NCBI GenBank assembly: GCA_963277665.1
Contig: OY728163.1
Location: 1,905,142,644 to 1,905,206,643 of the forward strand
Reading direction: 5' to 3'
Length of the DNA stretch: 64,000 nucleotides
Source: Viscum album
Lineage: Eukaryota > Streptophyta > Magnoliopsida > Santalales > Viscaceae
In this document: positions 12,085 to 23,100 of the stretch, one piece after another
Layout of the letters: each line of letters begins with the position of its first letter
Position numbering within the stretch: position 1 is the stretch's first letter
The notes under the pieces: model-generated
Database searches by the model: none
What the model saw: the letters and a program-made list of their open reading frames with translations, nothing else
What the model was told of the DNA's origin: nothing
Program-made: the position numbers and the translations under genes

Positions 12085-13420
12085 CTTAGCACACATTTAA
12101 GCCTCCCGCTCCCATGTGCTCTCCTGGAGGTTCCTGTGCTGCCAGTGATCATGAACCAGTGGTATCGACTGTCCATGAAGGACCTACTCCTGTTGATCCT
12201 CAATATCTACTGGAACATCCGTAAAAGTCACCCCATCGTCAACGTCCAACTCGCCATGGTCCATGATATGAGAAGGGTCATGCACGTATCTTCTCAGCTG
12301 GGATACATGGAAGACGTTATACACCCATTGAAACTGAGGTGGAATAGCTAAGTGGTATGTCACCTCTACAAGTCTCTTGAGGACCTGAAAGGGTCTGATG
12401 AACCTCGAAGATAACTTGACACCTTATCCAAATCTCTGCAAACCCCATCGAGGTGAGACCCATAGAAAGATGTGGTCACGATCCTCAAACTCTAGAGGTC
12501 TCTGTCTCCTATCGGCATACAACTTCTGCCTTCTCTGTGTAGTCTTCATCCACTCCTAGATAATCTACACCTTCTCTGTGGTAGCCTATACCATCTCTGG
12601 TCCCACTAGTTCTGACTCCCCTAGGTCAGTCCAGCACAAAGGTGATCTGCAAGGTCACCCATATAACGCCTCAAAAGGTTCCATCCCAATGGTGGAGTGA
12701 TAGTTGTTGTATTAAAACACCACCAAAGGTAATTGATCATCCCAGTTGCGACCAAAGTCAAGGATGCAGGCACACAACATGTCCTCGAGGGTATGTATGG
12801 TCCGCTCATTCTGGCCATCCATCTGAGGATGGAAGGTGGTGCTCAAATGATGATGCGTACCGAAAGCCTCCTGTAACCCCTTTCATAGCCAGGAAGTAAA
12901 ACGTTCATCATGATCAGAGACAATTGTCAAGGGTACTCCATGTATTCACACAATCTTCTGCACATAGAGGCATCCCAAGATCTCTACTTAACCCTGCTCT
13001 CTGATTGGTAGGAAGTTGGCCGACTTGGTGAGTCGGTTGACGATCACCCAAATCAAGTCATTTCCTCTGGATGTACGTGGAATTCCTATCACAATGTCCA
13101 TGGATATCCCATCCCACTTCCACTCTAGGACCTCTAAAGTTTGAACCAAGCCTGCTGGTACCTAATGCTCTGCCTTCACTTGCTGAAAAGTGAGGCACCA
13201 AGATACAAACTCTGCTACTGCTTTCTTCATTCCCGGCCACCAGTCTTGTCATCAGAGATCCTGGTACATCTTCACCACTCATGGATGTACTGCTAGAGGG
13301 GATGTGTGGAACTCCCTCAACACTTTCTCCTGAAGTGACACTAGTACCATGGTATGTCCTTTGAAGAGGATGACGTGCTCCCCACCTTCAGAAATCCATT
13401 AGGTGCCTATCCTATGGATA
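12085..13420 (-). pseudogene. Integrase with chromodomain-like C-terminus, broken
   Basis: Minus-strand integrase remnant of the 11.4-kb element. Visible pieces, upstream to downstream: first-aspartate region (MDIVIGIP, about 13080-13110), WVIVNRLTKSANFLP (about 13005-13045), second-aspartate region (VSDHDERFT, about 12900-12930), glutamate region (DGQNERTIHTLEDML, about 12780-12825), then the post-catalytic VFHVSQLRRYV stretch (about 12290) and a chromodomain-like tail (IPLVHDHW, then STWEREA, about 12110-12170). D, D and E of the catalytic triad can all be read, but in-frame stops occur, including one inside the chromodomain. In this family the chromodomain is thought to steer insertion to heterochromatin; that function is family knowledge, not seen here. 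Confidence 0.82.
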
Positions 13421-13559
13421 TCTGAGCACGTCGTTTCTCGCAATTAGCATCCTCATGTTGTGCCTCCTTGACTCGTTGAAGAAGTGTGGGGTGACTGTAA
13501 GAGACTGAAGGAAAGATTATCCATCTCTATCCATAAAGGATATCTAAAAAGGAGTCAGC

Positions 13560-14990
13560 TGCTTCGTCGCCTCGCATAACAGCTGTATTCCAGACCTCCT
13601 ACTGAGTGCATCAGCTACAATGTTCCCCTTCCCATGATTATAGACTATCTTGAAGTCATAGTACTAGAGGAACTCAATCCAACGTTCTGGTCTCAGGTTT
13701 AGGTCCTTATGGGATAAGATATACCTGAGACTCTTGTGATCAGCGTACACGGTAAAACACTCACCCATCAGATAGTGTCACCTCAACTTCAAGGCAAAGA
13801 CCATTGCTGCTAACTTCAGGTCATGGGTAGAATAGTTCTGCTTGTGTTGTCTTAGCTGCCGAGAAACATATGTGATCACTGCTCGCTCCTGCATCAGGAC
13901 TCATATGCGTCTGGTCCCTGATGTGTCGTAGTAAACTACGTACCCTATTCCCTCCTCTGTAAGACTAAAGATGGGGGCACTAGTCAGCCTCTGCCTCAGC
14001 TCCTGAAAACTCTGCTGGCATCTCTCTGACCAAACGAAGGGTTTCCCTATCATCAACAATAAAGATAGTGGTGTTGTAACTCTGGAGATGTCTGGCACAA
14101 ACCTCCAGTAATATCTAGCCAAACCCAGGAAACTTTGTACCTCTGTCACACTCCTGGGTGGCTCCCAAGAAAGTACTGCCTCAATCCTCATTGGATCCAC
14201 TACAACTCCAGCCTCCGATATGACATGCCCCAGAAAGTGAACCTCTTAGATCCAAAACTGGAACTTCGAGAGCTTACCATAAAACTGGTGCTCTTGGAGT
14301 GTTTCCAGTACTACTTGAAAATGATAGGCATGCACTTCCTCAGTAGCCGAGTAGATAAGAATGTAATTGATGAAGACTACTACAAAGCGATCAAGGTATG
14401 GCTAAAAGATCATGTTCATGAGTCCCACGAACATTTTTGGAGTGTTGGTCACACCAAATGTCATAACCAAGAACTCTAAATGGTCATACTGACATCTAAA
14501 TTTCATCTTCTGCACATCCTCGTCTTACACTCTCAACTGGTGATAACCTAATCTGAGCTCTATATTCAAGAACCACCATGATCCCTTCAGCTGATCAAAG
14601 AAATCGTCAATCCTCAGGAGTGGGTGCTTATTCTTCACGGTCACCTCATTCAGGCGCCGATAGTCGACACAAAGTATCAAGCTCCCATCTTCCTTCTATG
14701 CAAACAAAATTGAGGTTGCCCATGGAGAAACACTGGGCCAAATGAATCCCTTCACCTACAAGTCCTACACCTATAACCACAGCTCACGAAGCTCAGTGGG
14801 ATCCATCCGATATGATGGTGTAGATATCGGTGTCATCCTGAGGTACAAGTCAATGTAAAAGTCTACCTCTCTGCAAGGTGGTAGACCCGGAACATCATTA
14901 GAGAAAACATCCACTTACTAGTCCACCACTACATGATAGCTTAGACTCTCCACGTCAACATCTCTTAGGGTAATGCTAGCTATCTGATGA
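13560..14990 (-). pseudogene. Reverse transcriptase-RNase H, catalytically broken
   Basis: Minus strand. RT palm: [14 protein letters not shown] (about 14630-14680) with downstream [11 protein letters not shown]. The position of the catalytic F/Y-x-D-D box, usually FIDDIL in these elements, reads FINYIL (about 14357-14374), so both aspartates are lost. The connection domain is well kept ([19 protein letters not shown], about 14110-14155). RNase H shows IGYVVYYD at about 13920-13950 and VYADHKSLRYILS at about 13715-13750. A 99-codon open segment (13901-14200) is the longest clean piece. Reading is interrupted elsewhere by stops. Confidence 0.85.
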
Positions 14991-15229
14991 GTGATCGACT
15001 GCACTCTCCTTTGGGTAAGTCCATCCTACGCTGCAAAGGCTCCCTTATCTCCGGTTAAGGTAAACTGTGTCCCATCCATGCGGACACACCACACTTTTCA
15101 CCTAATACAATCTATCTAGGAATGGACTGTAGATAACCAGTCCATACTCAAGATGACGTTGTAAGGCATCGACGCCACTACTAGGAGATATCAGCTAAAG
15201 CTCTATCCTCCTAGAGTAAGCTCACACTA

Positions 15230-15440
15230 CCAACACCCATGCGTAATCGTTGAATCCACTCCCGTAGAAGTCTCTATCCATAAGGATCAAGCCAACAGCT
15301 CTGTCAGAGTCTCCGAGCTCTGAATGAGGGCAGTGCAAATAAAAGAATGACTAGAACTTGTGTCTATAAGTACTATAACTAAGGTGGAGTACACACATAT
15401 CGTACCTTGTATCATCTCTGGAGAGCCATGATCGTAAGCC
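15230..15440 (-). pseudogene. Aspartic protease remnant
   Basis: Minus strand between gag and RT. An LIDTSSSHSFI stretch (about 15330-15365) corresponds to the gypsy protease signature usually written D-T/S-G-A-x-H-S-F; the glycine after the catalytic aspartate is replaced by serine, and a stop follows within 30 residues. Located where PR is expected in a gag-PR-RT order. Confidence 0.65.
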
Positions 15441-16600
15441 TCAGATGCCTAGAGCTGAGCTCTCCCCTGTCCACCTGCTCTCTGTGGTCGGAGTGGACCT
15501 CCTAGTGGTGGTGGATATAACATCTCGAATCATCACCCACTACCAGCTACACGGCCAGCTCCTCTGCCACGTCCACCGACACCCTGCGGACCTCCTCGGT
15601 CGAACCTTTGTCCCTGTCTGGGTGCCCCGCACTACCGATCTTGAGTCATGCGGTCATCCACTTATAGGTATGATACTCTTGGACCTCTATGACATCTGTC
15701 TGCTGCCAGCTGCAGAAGACTCCGCTACGTGATGACGGATAGTGGTTCTCACTGATGGTGACTTCTCAGAAAGGAAACTCTCCACCAAGAGGGCTCTCTC
15801 TAACACCCCCACCTGCGTCGGGATGCTGAGTGAGATGATTGAAGCCCAGATCTCTCACCTGAGCCCCTGTTCGAAGGTTTGGGCCTTGATGAATGGGTCC
15901 CACGCCATATATGTGGAGTAGCGTGAGAGGTAAGTGAACCTCACTGAGTACTGAGCTACAGTCATGCTGCCCTGTTGTAGATGAAGAAGCTCTTGTATGT
16001 GCACTGCGCGAAGAGTCGCTGGGACAAACTCAACCCGAAACAGGCTCTCGGAGTCTGGAAAAAAAAGTTGCACCTCATCGTGAACCTGGATCATCAAGCT
16101 CGACCATCTGTCTACTGCTGTCAGTAGAAGGCTGGCGGCAAGTATCCCCATGAGATCAACTGGTGTCCCTATGTGCAGAAGACTCTCACAATAACCTCCA
16201 GCCAATCCTCAGTTGACTATGGGTCTGTCTCTCCCCTGAACGTCAGTGGCCTCTGGCGCTGGAACTCGTGCAACACGCTCAAGTGGCTTGCAGTCTCTAC
16301 TGTTGGGGCTGATGGCATCGGTAGCCCAATGGGTAATGGTACCGCTAGTGCCTCCACTAGTGCCTCTACTGGAAAAGGGTCATGCACCGAGGCCTCATCG
16401 CTTAGTGGGCTATCAGTGTGTACAACTCTCAGAACCCTAGCTGGCTATCCGTGTGGAGGAATCTTGAAAATAAACAGGTGCACCATGGTCAATATGTTAT
16501 ACCTTGTGAGATGACTCAAGAGATATCAAAGAAAACTCTTGGAAACACACACGCAATATGTGTTTTCGTGCACTAAGTCATAAATCAGAAGTCAGGGTCC
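15440..16600 (-). pseudogene. gag (capsid-like) remnant
   Basis: Minus strand, the first coding domain after the primer site. A 116-codon open piece (15855-16205) carries the typical retrotransposon gag core: VDRWSSLMIQVHDEVQ, a LFRVEFVPATLRA segment and LHLQQGSMTVAQYSVRFTYLSRY. Downstream (about 15540-15620 on the plus strand) the minus frame is Gly/Arg-rich (GVGGRGRGAG), as in the nucleic-acid-binding tail of many plant gag proteins. I could not find an intact CCHC knuckle. Stops and frame changes remove coding capacity. Confidence 0.78.
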
Positions 16601-16726
16601 TGGTGTATGGATATGTCGGCTGTCGCACCAACACTGGACTCCCTGAACTAAAAACCGAACTCATTATACTTAACACTATTGCTTCATAGAAAATATCAGA
16701 GTCCTAGTTCTTCAATAGAACCTACT

Positions 16727-16738
16727 CCTTTGATACCA
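16727..16738 (-). other. Primer-binding site, initiator tRNA-Met type
   Basis: Minus strand reads TGGTATCAAAGG three bases inside the end of the right LTR. The plant initiator tRNA-Met site is TGGTATCAGAGC, so one internal and one terminal mismatch. It fixes the right LTR as the 5' LTR. Confidence 0.85.
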
Positions 16739-17515
16739 ATTTGTCACGACCCATCCCTCGGGGCCCATTCCATGACTATCCCAGTCCCACCTTCCATAGG
16801 CCAGGGTCTCGAAACTAGCACCAAAAGGTATTTTCCCTAAAATTGGGAACGCATTGCCTTTATAACCTGTAACCTCACATAACCAAGTACATAGTAAGAT
16901 ACAAACACAAACAAACTGTATAACCAAAAGAGTGTTGAAAGTAAAGGGGCCGAAATACAAGCCCAGCAGTAAAGGTACAAGTAAAACTGAAATACAAAAC
17001 AACTAAAGAAAGAGAAAAGACATCTACTGAATTATCCTCCATGGTTCCTACCTGAAGGGTAGGTACAGATCACCTCCTCAACACTCCATTTCCACCCATC
17101 TCCTCTACATACCGACATGTCGTATGGTCCACCTCCCAGCACCATCCAGTCCTGGTACTCTCAGCCTCAGTCAGCGCTATTCGTTGTCTGCATCTAACAC
17201 AACAAGGTGCAGGCATATCCCGTGCAGGGGTGTGTATAATGATACTCATTAGGGACCCCGATACCCTAAAGGTCTCACAAAAACCACCAAGGATAAACCA
17301 AAAAGTATGAAATAAATAGATAACTCTACTTAGGTATATGCCCATACATATACCTATGTTATCAAGTAATCTATCTCAATAATGAGGAAAGCACATAGAT
17401 AATGACTCACCTCACACCAGGATTTATTCTAGGGGTAGTAGAAAGTAACATATCCAGCCACATCATCGAATACCTCGGTTGTTGGAGATCCCCTCCTCTA
17501 TCGAGTGTAACGGGC

Positions 17516-17830
17516 CAGCCGTGTCACACAGAGCTGCTTCCCACAAACCTTGGACTGATGAGGTAATCCTCCTATTGAGTATCATGGGTCTTCCACATCA
17601 CACAGAGGTGCTTCCCACCATGGGTCTACTAAATCACACAGAGTCTCTCCCCCTCGTGACTTTCTAAGGTACTCCTCCTGTCGAGTATCGTGGGTCTGCC
17701 GCATCACACAGAGGTGCTCCCCATGGTGGCCTGTTGAGGTGATCCACATGTTGTGTATTGTGGGTCTGCAGCGTCACAGAGAGGCGCTCCCCACCATGGT
17801 TCTTCTACATCACATAGAGGTGCTCCCCAG
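17516..17830 (-). repeat. Tandem array in the 5' LTR, partner of 9465-9785
   Basis: Repeated core near CATCACACAGAGGTGCTCCC with interposed GTACTCCTCCTGTCGAGTAT and GTGGGTCT blocks, in the same order as in the 3' LTR copy but with independent point changes. Confidence 0.78.
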
Positions 17831-18239
17831 TGGGCCTTTCAAGTCACTCCAAGTCGAAAAGGTCTCCAGTCGTCAAATCTCAGCTAGCTACTGGGTTCCC
17901 GCACTATGCTCACTCGTCTCTGGGAGGATCTGCTCCACGAGTTACGGGTCGATACTCCAACTTCCACGAAGTGCCATGAAGAAGCATCTCAATGGTCCAC
18001 CCTATCATAGGGGTCTCAACGCAACATAAGGTGCGTCAATCGGACGCCCAATTAGTGAGTTATTAGCCTTTTAGTCCTGGGGGTGGTTGGATTTGTGCTC
18101 GATCTAACCTAATTGTTCCCTATTTTAATCCAAAACTCTAGTGGGATATACTCAAAGGGACTGTCTGACTCCAAGATTTCTGTCGCTACTGACGGTTCAT
18201 CAAATGGACTTTTGGTGCCAAAGGTATAGCCAAAAGAGT

Positions 18240-19000
18240 GTAAATGAGTCGTAGTGGGCCCGGGTCCGGTCCGAACCGGTAGGAACGACCCGACCTGACC
18301 CATGCTGGGTGGCCTGGCAGGCCACGAGGGGTCATGGGGTTTCAGCCGTAGATGGCGGGAGGCCACAGGGAGGCTCAGTCGGGGCGGCTCGGCCGGTGCA
18401 GCTCGGGGCTGCGGGGTGGCTCGGCAGGTACGGCTCGGGGCTGCGGGGCGGCTCGGCCGGATCGGTTCAGCCGTAGGTGTCACGACCGGAGCGGCTCAGA
18501 AGGCCATGGGTGGCTCGGCAGGCGGCTTGGCGGGACAGCAGCGGCGCCTCAGCGGAGGGCGGCGGCGGCTCGGCGGAGGGCGGCGATGGCTCGGCGGACG
18601 GTGGGGGCGTCTCGGCGTACCGCAGCAGCATCTCAGCAGATGGCGACGAAGACTCAGTGGACGGTGGCGGCAGCTCGGTAGATGGTGGCGGTGGCTCGGC
18701 GGACAGTGGCTGCGGCTCAACGGACGGCGGTGGTGGATCGGCCCGGTTGGCGGCAGAGTCTCGGTGGAAGGCCGTGATGGTTCGGTGAATGGTGGCGGCA
18801 TCTCGGCCCAGTCGGCAGCTCGGCTCAGACAGCGGCGGTCGTGGGCGGCACGGTGGGGCCGCGGTGGGTGGAACCGCGGGACGCGGTGGCCGTGGGTGCC
18901 GCAGAGCGGCTCGGCCGTGGGGGTGTCGCGAGGGTGCAGAGGTGACGAGGAAGTAGTGGCCACGGGGTGATGTCTTTGTGTCATCGCCTTCATCGCGTTA
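18240..19000 (-). repeat. GC-rich island in the 5' LTR
   Basis: CpG-dense block homologous to 10190-10870. Long frames on both strands (up to 222 codons at 18302-18970) are low-complexity Gly/Arg/Ser or Pro/Arg/His sequence without a domain I recognise; I treat them as composition effects. Confidence 0.75.
18537..18746. repeat. 21-bp minisatellite, ten units
   Basis: Ten consecutive 21-bp units with a pattern like GGCGGCGATGGCTCGGCGGAC, in register at 18537, 18558, 18579, 18600, 18621, 18642, 18663, 18684, 18705 and 18726. In one plus frame they give a 7-residue period (GGGGSAD-like). The partner LTR holds only a few recognisable units, so the array changed length after insertion. Confidence 0.85.
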
Positions 19001-20125
19001 AACACCACAAATCATCACAAGTTTTGCGGAGGGGTCGGGCTATGTTTTTTTGGCTCGTACCCTTCGCGTTAGGGTGGTAGCATATGTCTCAACAAGAACA
19101 TGAAGAAGAACATCAATCTTTACATCCTCCCGTAACAATTTATTCACAATCCTGAAAAATAATTCCAGGGAAGAACATGAGAAAAGTATTCATACAAAAA
19201 TAAACCCCTACCTTGTTTGATTTTTGACGATGAAGAGAGAAGTAGAAGTTGTCAATTTTCGTCACGCCCGTCACACGCCTCCGATCCCAAGCTCATTTTT
19301 CGGATTAATTTTCTTCGATGGAGGTGGTTCTTCGTTGATGAAGATGTCCACTGTTGGAGGATATCTAGAGGAAGAAGGTCGAAGTCAAGGTCGGAGTTCT
19401 TCATTGATGTTCTTCGTCGGCGTTCTTCATTGGAGAGGAAAATCCTTCAAGTTCTCTCTCAATTATCTTTTTCCAATCCCTTCCCCAATTCCACCGAGGT
19501 GAAAATAAATAACCAATATAAAATTTAAATAATAACATAACATTTAATTTAATTTTGTCATGTAAAATTAATTGGTAACATAACATTTCATTCTTATGTT
19601 GACACATAAAATGAATTAGTAACTTATCCATTAATTTTATGTTGACACAAATAATTAATTGGGGGGGTTGAGAGGTTTCTCCCCCATTAATAGGGGTCGG
19701 GTGGTCCCCGCCCTTGAATTCAAAATTGGGAGGTTTTGAGGATTTGGGTGGTCCCCACAACTTTAACTCAAGTAAAGGGGGTTGCAAAAAATAAAATAAA
19801 ATGTGATTATTTTATTTTATTATTTCCATGAAAACCCCAGAAAAATTTAACTTTCACCCCTGACCAACTATCGTCGGGGTGAAATACTTCTTAAGCGAAT
19901 ACCGGCGTTGCGAGTTCAATAGTGCCCTTGGATTTCAATTCTGAGCACCGGTTCAAAACATAGAAAATCCCTCTTACACGTTTACTGAACGTACCTAAAC
20001 AAAAGTTCAGAAATTCGTTTCGGGCACTCCTGGCCTCAAAATCACGTGCCGTCAATTTTCACGGACTCATAAAATTCCCATATATTTAAAAACATTACAT
20101 GGAAATTCTGTGTCTTTACACTAAA

Positions 20126-23100
20126 TCCCAAATTTTGAACCCCAAAAATTTGGCAAACACTGTAAAACATCACCACCTTGTATCTTTTCTTTTGTACGAA
20201 ATAAAAATATCTCATTCCTTTATCATAGTTTTTTGTCAACGTAGATTTTCAACAACATCTCTATAACTTGAAAATTAACCATAAAACCCTACTTTTCAAT
20301 AAACATAACCAACCCAAAAATGGTTTAATGTTACCTTGAGGGATTGTTTCCCAACAAATAGTAATCATGATGATATCTTATTTCATTATCTAACTCAGAT
20401 ATATTTAAATATCATTTTGTAACATAATATTTTTTTAAATGGGTATTAAATGAAATATATCATTTTTATATGACCATTAACTCATCATATCAATTCTCAA
20501 TGATATTTATGACTCCTTTATTAATAAATAATTATTCTAAATATATATATTTATATTATTCATTCAATAATTATATATTATACCCACAAAATAGAGAATA
20601 ATTTTGTAATACAATATTCTTATAATAAAATAAACATTTTTTTACTAAATAAATAATGTTTTTCTACCTTGTAAATAAAAATATAGATAAATACATATTT
20701 TATATTTTATTGAGGAAAAATAACATTTACCAAATATTCAAATAACATATATTATATCTCAAATTATTGGGGAATGAATATATATAATCCATCAAACATG
20801 GAAATTATTAAAATATAATATCATAATACATTTTTTAAAATTGTTAAATTTAAATTGGATATAACTAAGACTATGGAAATTAATATTGTGTGACCATTTA
20901 TGCCACATTCATAGTGAATAAGATGAGAATTAAAAAATTACAATATTAGAAAATTTGAACACGTCCATGAACCTTTAAATAAATAAGTAATTTCTATAAT
21001 GAAAAAAAAAATACATGAAATTTTACTATTTAAGATAATCACACTAACATGATATTTCATAAAACATATTGCATATGTTTTTTTAGAACTAATATACTTC
21101 ATATATAACTCATTGACTTCCTAAAATAAATTCTTCAATGAACCACCATGTCTAGTGGATTGGTCTAATAGCTCTACTTGCATTATGGAGATATAGTTAT
21201 CTACTTTAACTAATATCACTAGGAATATATTTTTCTTATTATCCAATGAATACATATAACATATGATGCACCCAATGATTTCTAAATTATAGTGATAATA
21301 TTTCATCATAGTTTTCTTCATAAATCAATGTATGGTATTCATGGTATTAATTATTAACAATAATATATTTAAGGTATATTATTGAAATTTGTAGATAGGA
21401 ATATCCAATGATACATAATTCATATGAAATTCCTTTTAACTGAACTACTCTCATATCCTCAAATAAATGAGATTACCATGTGTTAATATCATGGGATTAG
21501 GTATCAATATATTATAATCCTCAAACACCTGATAGTCAAACAAAACATGTGTCTTATCAAAATGTATGGATCTCACTATTTATTATATATTTACTAATAT
21601 CTTTATAACTCATTATGTTTTTAATTATAGTATGTATCTATTTTGAACTTTCAATGAGTAAAATATAATAAGGAAATTATTTTTGATGGAAACCCCATTG
21701 TCTAATTCATCCATGATATTTTGGTATGATCATTTTGGAAAACATGTTTTCTAATGGTAGTTGGTAACCTTCATTTCTGGATAGCAATGCTTTATAATAA
21801 TAACTTTTTAGGAGGATGGGAGGATATTGTCATCTCACCCATTAAAGTAAATTATTCTATACTTCAATACTCTCATAATGATTAATATATATTTATGAAT
21901 ATTTCCCTAATAGATGAGTGAGACTAGTTATCCAAATGGGAATTATTTGATGTAAATGATGTTTTGAGATATACCACTATATGAAAAAGTGGTTCTAAAA
22001 AATTCAGATATTAATTTGTGATGTTTGGACTTTAATCCATTATTGGGAAATCTTGATTTTTTTTATTCACCAAGGTGGTTATTATTGTGAAGTTATAATA
22101 ATGTCCTACGAATGTAATCAAGAAAAATATGTTTTACATCTTCTTAACTACAAACATAAAAACTTGTATTATAATATGACAATGAATACTTACTCATTTT
22201 TTTATGTTGATCTGAATGAATGATAAGGCAAAAGGATCCTAATAATGGCTATTGTGTGAAATACAATATGTGGACCATTCATGTTATTCCTATTTATTAG
22301 TATATAAATAGGGTAATGTATAGTTATGGAAAATTATGGTTAGGAATCCTATTTTTAAACACCATGTCTTTCCCCAAACTCATCATATGCATGTAACATG
22401 ATGATAAATGAGGAACTCTTTCTTTTAATTAGAGGAGAAGGATTGAAAACATTATATTCAATATAATGTGGTCATATTCTCACCATGTAGGGATTATAGA
22501 ATCATCCCCTATGAGAGGTTGACTATGATCACCTTAGGATCATCATCTTGGGAATTTTTTTATAGTTCCATACATATCAAATAGGTTTCATATACTCATC
22601 ACATAATAAGTACATAGATTGGTTTTTTTTCTTAAATCTAGTAGTAGATTGTAATTTTCTTATTCCAAGAGGAATTAATAGACTCGTATTTTTTTCATAA
22701 TGATATAGTAGAATCTCACCTGACGGTGTATGAAAAAGAACTAGTAGGTTTGTCTCGAATAATTTTTGTAATGGGTCACCTTAATATTGTCAACTAAAAA
22801 AATGAATGTTTTAGGATATTGGGATTGATCCTAAATAAGGAATCATATATATCCTACTTAACAATAATCAATTCCCATATAGATCATGTTAGACAATATA
22901 ATGTTGTTTGATTGGTCTTCTCCATGCTATTTAATGTTATGATATTCTATCCAAATAATTTTAATAATATGATCAAATTAAACATACAATACCTCATGTG
23001 TAATGATTGATATGTGGAACCAGAGAAAATATAATACTAGTTTTATTATATGTGTGTGCACTAAATGATGTTGAGTGTGGATTATGTATTTGGATAACAT

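Larger units (their letters stand above)
8695..20120 (-). mobile_element. Complete but inactive minus-strand Ty3/gypsy chromovirus, 11.4 kb
   Basis: Two long direct repeats (8695-12016 and 16742-20120) bracket an internal region whose gag, PR, RT, RNase H, IN and chromodomain-like remains all read on the minus strand in the normal gypsy order. A tRNA-Met(i)-type primer site lies next to the right repeat and a polypurine tract next to the left repeat, so the right LTR is the 5' LTR. The flanking pentamers CCAAA (8690-8694) and CTAAA (20121-20125) differ at one base and are the probable target-site duplication. LTR ends are TG...CA on the right copy; the left copy has AA for the final CA. A chromodomain-like C-terminus and LTRs over 3 kb suggest the chromovirus lineage (Tekay/Del type), by inference. 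All coding parts are broken. Confidence 0.88.
16742..20120 (-). repeat. 5' LTR of the minus-strand chromovirus (3.38 kb)
   Basis: Plus-strand TGTCACGACCC ... CTTTACA. The inner boundary is fixed by the adjacent primer site, the outer by the loss of similarity to the left LTR and by the candidate TSD CTAAA. It contains the 35/70-bp array, a GC island and a 21-bp minisatellite. No convincing TATA box was identified on the minus strand. Confidence 0.88.

Noticed and set aside
18302..18970. 222-codon frame (Gly/Arg/Trp-rich) and overlapping frames on both strands in the GC island
   Set aside because: Low-complexity, driven by GC content and 21-bp repeats inside an LTR; frames are open on several strands at once and the partner LTR does not keep them.
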